A DNA stretch of 64,000 nt from Methanosarcina baikalica (GTDB taxonomy: Archaea > Halobacteriota > Methanosarcinia > Methanosarcinales > Methanosarcinaceae). The translations under genes were made by a program, and so were the position numbers. The DNA lies in NCBI RefSeq assembly GCF_031461075.1, contig NZ_JAVKPK010000002.1, positions 75,174-139,173 on the forward strand, read 5' to 3'. A model generated the notes under the pieces. The model made no database searches, was not told the origin of the DNA, and saw only the letters and a program-made list of their open reading frames with translations. Shown one piece after another: positions 51,596 through 59,047 of the stretch (positions are counted from its first letter, which is position 1; every line of letters begins with the position of its first letter).

Positions 51596-51623
51596 TTAAC
51601 ATGTTTATATATAAATATGTTAA
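51596..51623. promoter_or_regulatory. 28-bp near-perfect palindrome with a central TATA
   Basis: TTAACAT and ATGTTAA arms (51596-51602 and 51617-51623) enclose TTTATATATAAA. All but one symmetrical pair match. Another TTAACA half site follows at 51627. It overlaps the expected TATA position for minus-strand transcription into the DUF2795 genes, suggesting an operator. Confidence 0.5.
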
Positions 51624-51764
51624 AAATTAACACGTTTTTGTAATTTAGTATCAATATATAATATATATTAGTAATATATTATGGTAAAATTAACAAAAAA
51701 GAAATCTAATTATAAAAATATATGTACATAAAAATAAGGATAGAAATTAAAGACTAATTCATAG

Positions 51765-51961
51765 GTCATCGGTTAAGTAATTTGATACGTCATTCATTAC
51801 TGTTTTTTCCTTTCTCGAGAAGGGAAGTGAGTTATTGAAAACCATAACCAAAAGAATCGATCTACGTTTTCCTTAAATGTGAGGGAAGATACCCGCTTTT
51901 TCGGAATTGATCAATAACTCACGGATACAACTGAAAACCGATTTATTCCTTAACCGATGAC
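51765..51961. repeat. Nested inverted-repeat element, 197 bp
   Basis: Outer arms GTCATCGGTTAAG (51765-51777) and CTTAACCGATGAC (51949-51961) are perfect, and inner arms GTGAGTTATTGA (51827-51838) and TCAATAACTCAC (51911-51922) are perfect too. The fold-back could be a MITE or a structured RNA. No coding frame is seen. Confidence 0.6.
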
Positions 51962-52045
51962 TCGTGGAAAACGACCAGAATCGAAAACTCAATTCTAAAA
52001 ATAATCACGGAGATGCCTTACAGGAAATTATATCGTTTTAGATTT

Positions 52046-53392
52046 TTACTGTAACTTTTCTGCGAGTTCCACAGCAAGCTTTGCTACTTCAATAGCATTT
52101 GTACCAAGCAGGCGTATCATGGGCTCTTTTCCTGTGCCTCCTCTATCATAGATGACTTTCGGGACGCTTCCGTATTTTTTGATTGCTTCGGCTGTGCCCC
52201 AGTCCATGGTACTGGCATTTTCCGGTTCTTCAGCCCTGTCAAAAGAGGAAATTCCAAGCTTCATTTCCCTGCAGGCTGCAAGGACCTTTTCGGAATATTT
52301 TACGTTAATTGCTGCCCTTATTTCAGGATTCTGGCGAAGGGCAGAGAGAATTATACTTGATACATGCTTGCTGGCTCCAAACTCCACACAGCCTACAGGA
52401 ACTGCCCGAATTCTATATTTCACTATTCTACCTTCCACTGCCGCAACTTCCTCATAGCTCTTTGCGCCTGGAATTGCCATCCCTATATTACAGCCCACTT
52501 CAGGAATAAGTTTTGAAAAATCAGGACTTTCCTCAATCAGTAAAACTGCATCTTTTAAATTTCTTAATACGAGGTAGCGCTCTTTTTTTTCCAGAGTCGC
52601 CCCCAGTGGGTTTACAGGATTTACTCCCCTGCCTGCAGGCAGGCTTTTCAGGATTGCCTCTACTACAAATTTCTTTGATTCTCTTGCGGCTACTTCCATG
52701 CTTTTGCCGCAGGCGAGAAAGGCAGTCATTGCCGCAGAATAAGTACATCCCGAACCATGAGTTCCTCCTTTGACAAAAGTTCCCGGGATACGGGTAAAGG
52801 TATCAGAAACAGCTTCATAAAGCAGGTCAGTGGCATCCAGGTGTCCTCCTGTAACAATGACAGTTTCGACACCTAGACCCGCTATTTTCCTGGCTGCAAT
52901 TTTTGCGTCCTTAGGAGTTTTTACTTCTATGCCGGCAAGTACACCTGCTTCTGACGCGTTGGGGGTAATAACCTTGCAGAAAGGCAACAGTTCTTCGATA
53001 AGGACAGAGATAGCTTCTTTTCGCAGCAGGTCCCCTCCTGCTTCAGCAGCCATTACAGGGTCTATCACAAGGGAAAGCCCATGTTTCCTGACATCTTTTG
53101 CAACTTCCCTTACGATTTCTGATGAGGCAAGCATGCCTGTTTTTGCCCATTTTACATCCATATCGGCACAGACTGCTTCTATCTGACTGGCGACAGCTGC
53201 AGGAGTAAGGTCAAAAGCCTCCAGGACTCCAGTAGTATTCTGGGCAGTAATCGATGTAATGGCGCATGTTCCATGCACTCCCAGGGCAGCAAAAGTCTTC
53301 AAATCAGCAGCAATTCCGGCTCCTCCTCCTGAATCAGAACCTGCAATAGTCATAACAATCGGGATTTTCACTGTTAAGGGCTTTTCTGTCAT
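52046..53392 (-). CDS. thiDN: ThiD-ThiN fusion for thiamine synthesis
   Basis: A 448-residue two-domain enzyme. Residues about 1-265 are ThiD (HMP/HMP-P kinase): TIAGSDSGGGAGIAADLKTF, DPVMAAEAGGDLL, TPNASEAGVL and the anion-hole segment GGTHGSGCTYSAA. Residues about 270-448 are ThiN, the archaeal thiamine-phosphate synthase domain (CNIGMAIPGAKSYEEVAAVEGR, VEFGASKHVSSIILSAL, YDRGGTGKEPMIRLLG). The fusion phosphorylates hydroxymethylpyrimidine and couples it to the thiazole. AGAGGA precedes the ATG. No TPP riboswitch is evident in the leader. Confidence 0.95.
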   Translation of the reverse strand: MTEKPLTVKIPIVMTIAGSDSGGGAGIAADLKTFAALGVHGTCAITSITAQNTTGVLEAFDLTPAAVASQIEAVCADMDVKWAKTGMLASSEIVREVAKDVRKHGLSLVIDPVMAAEAGGDLLRKEAISVLIEELLPFCKVITPNASEAGVLAGIEVKTPKDAKIAARKIAGLGVETVIVTGGHLDATDLLYEAVSDTFTRIPGTFVKGGTHGSGCTYSAAMTAFLACGKSMEVAARESKKFVVEAILKSLPAGRGVNPVNPLGATLEKKERYLVLRNLKDAVLLIEESPDFSKLIPEVGCNIGMAIPGAKSYEEVAAVEGRIVKYRIRAVPVGCVEFGASKHVSSIILSALRQNPEIRAAINVKYSEKVLAACREMKLGISSFDRAEEPENASTMDWGTAEAIKKYGSVPKVIYDRGGTGKEPMIRLLGTNAIEVAKLAVELAEKLQ

Positions 53393-53835
53393 GTATTCCT
53401 CTCTTTTATTTGTTCGTTTTCCGATTTTCTTTAATTTTTTCTTCTGCCAATAAGGTCAACCAATTTAACACTGTGCCTTCTGAGAATGTTTTGTAATGTT
53501 TTAGTGAAGTTATTTGTAAAAATCTCTTCAGCAGCTCTGAAGAAATCTATTCGTAGAAATATTTTATGAATACCTCTGCGGTGAAAGTGTTTGAATGATA
53601 TTGTATTTTTTCCTGAAGGATTATTCTTTAAGAGAATCCTTTATTAATTTACGAGAGGTTTTTATATGAAAACTTAAAAAATGATATATTGCTTCGATAC
53701 ATTTATATATTGTATTTGCGACTTTGATGCAATTAATCAAACATTTAAGCGCGGCGATCAGTTTAAATCTTGATTAACTATTTATATTGATATAGATAAT
53801 GACTTGATTTATAATGTTTTAAGGGGATTGTAAGG
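53393..53835. other. Divergent promoter region, thiDN and lsm
   Basis: 440 AT-rich bases with no gene. CTATTTATATTG (about 53779-53790) is a likely TATA box for lsm. GATACATTTATATATTG near 53694-53710 is another candidate. AAGGGGATTGTAAGG precedes the lsm ATG. Confidence 0.45.
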
Positions 53836-54054
53836 ATGGCAAACCGACCTCTGGATATTTTGAACAACGCACTGGAAACACCTGTAATCGTTAGATTGAA
53901 AGGCGCACGCGAGTTTAGAGGCGAGCTGAAAGGATACGATATTCACATGAACCTCGTGCTTGACAATGCTGAAGAGCTAAGAGAAGGAGAAGTCGTAAGC
54001 AAATTCAGCAGTGTCGTTATTCGCGGTGACAACGTGGTATACGTATCTCCGTAA
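53836..54054 (+). CDS. Sm-like archaeal protein (Lsm, SmAP1)
   Basis: A 72-residue Sm-fold protein. Sm1 is visible in VIVRLKGAREFRGELKGYDIHMNLVLDNAEE, with the RNA-contacting DxHMN, and Sm2 in VVIRGDNVVYVS (RGDN). It forms heptameric rings that bind U-rich RNA. It is followed by rpl37e and purF on the same strand, the classical archaeal Lsm-L37e order. A strong G-rich site precedes the ATG. Confidence 0.96.
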   Translation: MANRPLDILNNALETPVIVRLKGAREFRGELKGYDIHMNLVLDNAEELREGEVVSKFSSVVIRGDNVVYVSP

Positions 54055-54206
54055 TCTATATCAAGCACTTCATCTATTATCGTTAAACCTCGGTGAGCAA
54101 CACGACTTATTGTGACTGGCCGCAGAGAATGATTTCAGAAAAACAAAATCACTTCAGATTATCGAATATTGCTCTAATAAATTGATTTTTATCAGGAGAT
54201 TTAGGA

Positions 54207-54377
54207 ATGAGTAAAGGTACGGCATCAATGGGAAAAAGGCAGAAACGCACGCACGCCAAATGCAGACGCTGCGGGAGTGTTTCTTTAAACATTCATACAA
54301 AAGAATGTACATCTTGTGGATTTGGAAAAACATCTCGCATGAGAACTTACAAGTGGCAGGCAAAGTGCAAGTATTAA
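54207..54377 (+). CDS. rpl37e: Ribosomal protein L37e
   Basis: A 56-residue zinc-ribbon ribosomal protein of the large subunit. It is very basic and has two Cys pairs, CRRC and CTSC, and the typical TASMGKRQKRTH start and TYKWQAKCKY end. It is short, but start, length and context are all as in other archaea. AGGAGATTTAGGA lies before the ATG. It is downstream of lsm and 49 bases before purF. Confidence 0.97.
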   Translation: MSKGTASMGKRQKRTHAKCRRCGSVSLNIHTKECTSCGFGKTSRMRTYKWQAKCKY

Positions 54378-54426
54378 ACCTGTTTGTTCCACTTTCTCTA
54401 TTTTTTACCTGCACCGGAGGTTAAAA

Positions 54427-55857
54427 TTGAAAGAAGAATGCGGCGTTGCAGGCATAATTCTTCCCGACGACAGGCCTCAATCCAATACTGTCGCATTCAA
54501 GCTATATTACGCCCTGTATGCCCTCCAGCACAGAGGACAAGAGTCCACTGGCATAATGGTACATGACGGCACTTCTCCTCGTTCTATAAAAGGCATGGGG
54601 CTTGTGCCTGACGTGTACAATAAGGATTCTCTGGGACGCCTGATCGGGAATGTAGGAGTAGGGCATGTCCGCTACTCGACTACTGGAGGATCAAAATTAG
54701 AGAACTGCCAGCCCTTTATCCTGAACTTCAAGGGAGGGACAGTTACAATTGCCCATAATGGGAACCTGGTTAATGCTAAAGCACTCAAGGATAAGCTTGA
54801 GTGTGAAGGGCGTATTTTTATCAGCGATTCCGATACCGAGGTTATTGGTCACCTTCTCGTAAAAGAGCTGATAAAACACGACCCTATAGAATCAATCAGT
54901 AATGTGATGCGCAAGCTTGTCGGCTCCTATTCTCTGGTTATTCATATAGATGGCACTCTGTACGCTGTCAGGGATCCTTTTGGCTTTAAGCCGCTCTGCT
55001 TCGGGAAAGTCGATGGCGGATATGCAGTTGTTTCGGAAAGTGTAGCCCTGGATACTCTGAACGGCACTCTCATCAGGGACGTGCGGCCAGGAGAGGTAAT
55101 GGTCTTTAGTGGCAGTGGCTTCGAGAGTTACCAGATAGGAAACGAGCCTCATCCTGCACATTGTGTCTTTGAGTTCATTTACTTCGCAAGGCCCGATTCT
55201 GTCATTGACGGAAAACTGGTCTATAAAGTGAGGGAAAATATCGGAAGGGAACTCGCCAGGGAGCATCATGTCGAAGCCGATATTATTTCTCCTGTTCCTG
55301 ACTCAGGGATTACCTCAGCAATCGGCTATGCGCGGGAATCAGAGATTAAATACCTGGAAGGCCTGATGAAGAACCGCTACATAGGACGCACGTTTATCCT
55401 GCCTGGTCAAGAGCTGCGTGAAACCGCAGTAAGACTCAAAATGAACACAATCCAGGAAAATGTCAAAGGCAAACGTGTAGTCCTGGTTGACGACAGCATT
55501 GTTCGGGGTACAACCTCAAGGCGAATTATAGATATGGTTAGACGGGCAGGCGCGTCAGAAATCCATGCAATGGTCGGAAGTCCTGCAATTATTGCTCCCT
55601 GTTACCTGGGTATCGATATGGGCACCCGGCAGGAACTTATCGCTTCGTACAAGACCATAAAAGAGGTAGAAAGCCTCATTAACGCCGATTCCCTCGGATA
55701 CCTGAGTATTGAAGGACTCATGCGGGCCATGGAGTGCGATAAAAACGACATGTGCATTGGCTGCCTCACAGGTGAGTATCCTGTAGAAATCCCGGGAGAA
55801 AACTGTAGAAAGAAACAGACCCACCTGGATGACTTTAATAACCCGGAAAGTTCCTGA
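54427..55857 (+). CDS. purF: Amidophosphoribosyltransferase PurF
   Basis: A 476-residue enzyme for the first committed purine step (PRPP plus glutamine to phosphoribosylamine). It starts at a TTG with a strong GGAGGT site; the propeptide would be MKEE, exposing Cys5 as the N-terminal catalytic nucleophile of the class II glutamine amidotransferase domain (CGVAGIILP, later HNGNLVNA). The C-terminal PRTase domain has the PRPP loop VVLVDDSIVRGTTS. Cys residues near the end (MCIGCLTGEY) recall the Fe-S containing Bacillus type. It is probably cotranscribed with rpl37e. Confidence 0.96.
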   Translation: MKEECGVAGIILPDDRPQSNTVAFKLYYALYALQHRGQESTGIMVHDGTSPRSIKGMGLVPDVYNKDSLGRLIGNVGVGHVRYSTTGGSKLENCQPFILNFKGGTVTIAHNGNLVNAKALKDKLECEGRIFISDSDTEVIGHLLVKELIKHDPIESISNVMRKLVGSYSLVIHIDGTLYAVRDPFGFKPLCFGKVDGGYAVVSESVALDTLNGTLIRDVRPGEVMVFSGSGFESYQIGNEPHPAHCVFEFIYFARPDSVIDGKLVYKVRENIGRELAREHHVEADIISPVPDSGITSAIGYARESEIKYLEGLMKNRYIGRTFILPGQELRETAVRLKMNTIQENVKGKRVVLVDDSIVRGTTSRRIIDMVRRAGASEIHAMVGSPAIIAPCYLGIDMGTRQELIASYKTIKEVESLINADSLGYLSIEGLMRAMECDKNDMCIGCLTGEYPVEIPGENCRKKQTHLDDFNNPESS

Positions 55858-55934
55858 ATGTGCTTTTTTCAGGCAACCTGCAAGGGACTTTCTTTAGTTT
55901 TCTTTTTAAATTCTTTTATGGTTTTTTCTTAATC

Positions 55935-56333
55935 TCATTGAGCCCTTAAAAGAGTAATATTTACTGTCCTGATTCTCGGTCCATCCATTTCTGCAAAAAA
56001 GATTCTCTGCCAGGTCCCAAGCTCAAGCTTCCCTTCCGAAATAGGCAGGGCCTCGCTTGCTCCGAGCAGTACTGCCCTGAGATGAGAATCCGCATTATTG
56101 TCTATTCGGTCATGCATGTATCCCGCATCCTTCGGCACGATTTTCATTAAAAGAGCTAGAATATCTTCTTTTAGCCCAGTCTCGTTTTCGTTTATTATGA
56201 TGCCTGCGGTGGTATGCCTTGTGCTGATTATGCATATTCCTTCAGATACTTCGCTTTTAATTATTTCTTCTTCAACCTCTGAAGTGATATCTATCAGCTC
56301 AATATGTTTTGAGGTCTCAATTTTGAGTTTCAA
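55935..56333 (-). CDS. yjbQ: YjbQ/UPF0047 family protein
   Basis: A 132-residue small beta-rich protein of the YjbQ family. The signature ISTRHTTAGIIINENE and the later NADSHLRAVLLGASEALPI, GTWQRIFFAEMDGPR segments are all present. Bacterial YjbQ shows weak thiamine-phosphate-synthase activity, but its true role is unsettled. The start is a TTG with GAGGAAG upstream. Its promoter side is occupied by an unusual (GTATG + T-run) repeat array at 56380-56530. Confidence 0.92.
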   Translation of the reverse strand: MKLKIETSKHIELIDITSEVEEEIIKSEVSEGICIISTRHTTAGIIINENETGLKEDILALLMKIVPKDAGYMHDRIDNNADSHLRAVLLGASEALPISEGKLELGTWQRIFFAEMDGPRIRTVNITLLRAQ

Positions 56334-56379
56334 AGTTTCTTCCTCTAAATCTTCCCAGGTTATATTATCCGGTATTTGT

Positions 56380-56530
56380 CTGTATGTTTTTTTTGTATGT
56401 TTTTTTTGTATGTTTTTTTTGTATGTTTTTTTGTATGTTTTTTTTGTATGTTTTTTTTGTATGTTTTTTTTGTATGTTTTTTTTGTATGTTTTTTTTGTA
56501 TGTTTTTTTTGTATGTTTTTTTGTATGTTT
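56380..56530. repeat. Tandem array of GTATG plus T-run, 12 copies
   Basis: The unit TGTATG followed by 6-8 T is repeated 12 times with spacing of about 12-13 bases. T-run length differs between copies, as after slippage. It lies just upstream of yjbQ on its promoter side; frames read through it (FFVCFFCMFF-like) are artefacts. Confidence 0.95.
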
Positions 56531-56541
56531 TATCCGTATTA

Positions 56542-56559
56542 TACAGGTTCTTACCTGTA
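56542..56559. promoter_or_regulatory. Perfect dyad TACAGGT-TCTT-ACCTGTA
   Basis: Seven-base arms with a four-base spacer, 12 bases beyond the repeat array, upstream of yjbQ on the minus strand. It could be an operator or a small hairpin. Confidence 0.45.
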
Positions 56560-57073
56560 CGTAATAAATAGTTATTTAAAAAAAGGAAAAAAATTGCTAT
56601 TTTCGAATCTGAAAAGGATTAACATGAAAAGATATAAAGAAAAAAAATAAAAGTAATTGCATACAATATTCAGATTGCAGATAAAGAACTGGATTGATAT
56701 TGCCCAGCTCTCTCCCCGATCCGATCTCTATTTTTCTTACCTGTTCCGGGTAAGTTTTATTTTTAGAATTTTTCGTTTCTTAATAAAACCTGCAGTTTCT
56801 ATTTTTCAGACTTGTGCTTCCTGTATGGAAAGCATTGTAGAAAGTTCAAGATTTTTATTTTTGAGGGCAGGACGAACTTGCGGTCTTTTAACAGGAATCC
56901 GTGTAAAACTGGTTCCATGGGCTTTTGTGGGGTTATTTCCTTCATTCTAGCTACCTTTTTTTGATTTGATATACTGAGTTTAGTCAGCCGGCTTAAGGTA
57001 GCTTATTTCCTAATTAATTTATTTAAACTTATCGTTTTCTTGCTCTTTCAGAATCACGGATTTTTGAGGATAT
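56560..57073. other. 510-base gap upstream of yjbQ
   Basis: AT-rich, with the probable yjbQ promoter at the left. A plus-strand frame (56657-56950) has no ribosome binding site or family resemblance. The right end is the T-rich 3' region of the TrmB-type gene. Confidence 0.35.
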
Positions 57074-57418
57074 TTAAAGGGCAGGTCTCGGGTTAACAGC
57101 GTCTGGTTTTCGGTTTCCTGTGGAATTAAGTCCTTTTAAGATTTCATTAAGGGAAAAGAGGAATTCGTCTCTAAGCCTTTCGGTCAGTCGCTCCGGATCA
57201 ATACTTCTGAAATAGGCAGGAGTTCCTCCTCTTATCTCGACATATCCTTTTTTTGCCATCCTCTCCAGAACAGAATAAATCTTTGGTCTCGGAACAAGGG
57301 TAAATTCGTGTATTTCCCTTGCTGTGGCTTCATTCAAACTGAGGAGTCCAACATAAATTTTTGCCTCATTTTCCGTGAACCCCAGCTTCTTGAGTTTATC
57401 TATGAGTTCGGTGTCCAT
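57074..57418 (-). CDS. TrmB-family transcriptional regulator (short)
   Basis: A 114-residue protein with the TrmB-type winged helix: LKKLGFTENEAKIYVGLLSL, RPKIYSVLERMAKKGYVEIR. Unlike full TrmB proteins it ends soon after the wing and has no sugar-binding domain. GGAGG lies 6 bases before the ATG. It lies 36 bases downstream of the MarR gene on the same strand, so the two regulators are probably cotranscribed. The target is unknown. Confidence 0.85.
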   Translation of the reverse strand: MDTELIDKLKKLGFTENEAKIYVGLLSLNEATAREIHEFTLVPRPKIYSVLERMAKKGYVEIRGGTPAYFRSIDPERLTERLRDEFLFSLNEILKGLNSTGNRKPDAVNPRPAL

Positions 57419-57454
57419 TGAAGGCCTCCGGCTATTCTCTTTGTTATTTTCCGT

Positions 57455-57913
57455 TCAGGCGGTCTCATCAAGCTTCTTCAACGTTGCAAACATTGTTTTC
57501 AGGCTCTCCTGATATGCAACAATGTCCTCTTCATCCAGCTTTTGGAGGATCTCTGAAGCATTTTTCTCGATTTCCCCCATGAACCATTCCCTGTAATCTT
57601 TCCCTTTTTCGGTAAGAGAAATCAGGGTTTTTCTCCGGTCAGCTGGATCTCCCTTTCTGCAGACAAGCCCCTCTCTTTCAAGGGCATCGATCATGGTTGT
57701 GAGGCTTCCCTTCTGAAGGTCAATACATTTTCCCAGGGTTGTAGGCATGATATTATCTACTGCTCCGATAATCATAATGGCTTTATTCTGGTTTTTATTC
57801 AGGTTATATTGGCTATTCCTGAGTTGGTGAAAAATCTTGGCAAAGTTCTTATGAAAAAGATGAATCATTTCGAACTGGAGTTTTACTGTCTCTTTTATTC
57901 TTTCTTCTTTCAT
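57455..57913 (-). CDS. MarR-family transcriptional regulator
   Basis: A 152-residue MarR protein: dimer helices at both ends and a central winged helix with GKCIDLQKGSLTTMIDALEREGLV and the wing DPADRRKTLISLTEKG. MarR proteins usually bind palindromes and respond to small ligands or oxidants. GTGATAACC lies before the ATG. Candidate targets are its own operon or the exporters to the right; neither is proven. Confidence 0.9.
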   Translation of the reverse strand: MKEERIKETVKLQFEMIHLFHKNFAKIFHQLRNSQYNLNKNQNKAIMIIGAVDNIMPTTLGKCIDLQKGSLTTMIDALEREGLVCRKGDPADRRKTLISLTEKGKDYREWFMGEIEKNASEILQKLDEEDIVAYQESLKTMFATLKKLDETA

Positions 57914-59047
57914 TGGTTATCACAGTCAGGTTTTTTCCGAATTCGAAAGATAAACTGGGCGGTCTTTCCATAGATTTTAAAGTCCAAATTTAAAATGCGG
58001 AGTTTTGAACCTTATTTATTTTCTCCTTATCTTCCGAACCTAAATTGTTTATTATATTACTATCCATTTATCGAATTGTTTGATTTCTTACTAAATTGCC
58101 CAAATTCTATTTATATTTTATGATCAAAGGTTCAACACTGTTAATAAAATTAGCAGTCGTTCTCACTTTTATTCGTATTCACCATACTTCTAAGGTACAT
58201 CTGAAACCATACAAAGGTAATTATCGACCCTATGAATGTATCTGCAACAGGCCCCATCAGATTCCAAGAAGTCCCCAATCGAATTAGAAAGCAAAGTGTA
58301 AGTAAAAGGGGAGCCATCACCGAACTTCGCAAACGAGAGGCAATAAGGGGCTTGTGCCTTTTCCTGCTCTCTGGAAGAAAGAAACAGAGCATCCCGAAAG
58401 CAACTGCAGGATAGAGTACTATCATTATTTTAATGAACCTTATCAGCTCAGAGGTTTATGGGCAACACTCTGGGCCCTGTAAAAAGGCATCAATATCCGG
58501 TGCAAAAGTATAATACAGTGGCAGCAATTACGGCTTCTGCCAGAAAGCCTCTTTCGATCCCATAAAGTATGTCTGAAAGGAAGTATGTCTGAAGGATATG
58601 TCTGAAAAAATTCTGAAAAAAATCATTTTATGAATAAGCTACCCCTAAAATCTCTTAATTATTAATCATTAACATTTTTATTTCCATCACAAGATTAATA
58701 TATGTAAATCAGATTGATAGCAGATCAATATTGATTTTTATGTATAAAGGGTCAACATCTTGATATGTGAAAAAGTATTTCTCAGAATCATATATTATTA
58801 AAAGACGCTTGCTATTGTGGTTAATAGAACAAAAACCAAAATTATAAAATAGGGACGGAAGTTTTATGAAAACAGGAAATTCTGAATTCGAAGTTCAGTA
58901 GAATTCCATTTTCCTTTTCACCCTTTTCGGGTAGAAAAAATCAGAATTTATCGTAGGTGGTTTAAATACCTAAAACTTTTAATCTCAAATAGTGTTTTCA
59001 AATCTTATTTTTGCCCAAGAATTCTCGGAATAAAAAGGAGATAGGTT
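57914..59047. other. 1.1-kb gap before kup
   Basis: The left part should hold the MarR promoter. A decayed membrane-protein frame lies at 58150-58560. TATGTCTGAA occurs three times in a row at about 58567-58603. Dyads such as GATCAATATTGAT (about 58724) and a CACCC/GGGTA hairpin (about 58919-58933) lie in the kup leader. No intact gene is seen. Confidence 0.4.
58150..58560 (-). pseudogene. Decayed membrane-protein gene
   Basis: A 91-codon minus-strand frame (58150-58425) has hydrophobic segments such as APLLLTLCFLIRLG and IGSIITFVWFQMYL. Upstream, in other frames with stops, ERGFLAEAVIAATVLYF can be read. Together they suggest a multi-helix membrane protein broken by frameshifts. I do not recognise the family. 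Confidence 0.35.

Noticed and set aside
53393..53500. TPP riboswitch before thiDN
   Set aside because: The CUGAGA and related core motifs were not found in the leader on the minus strand.
56376..56650. Frames rich in Phe, Cys and Val across the yjbQ upstream region
   Set aside because: They are translations of the GTATG/T-run repeat in three phases, not genes.
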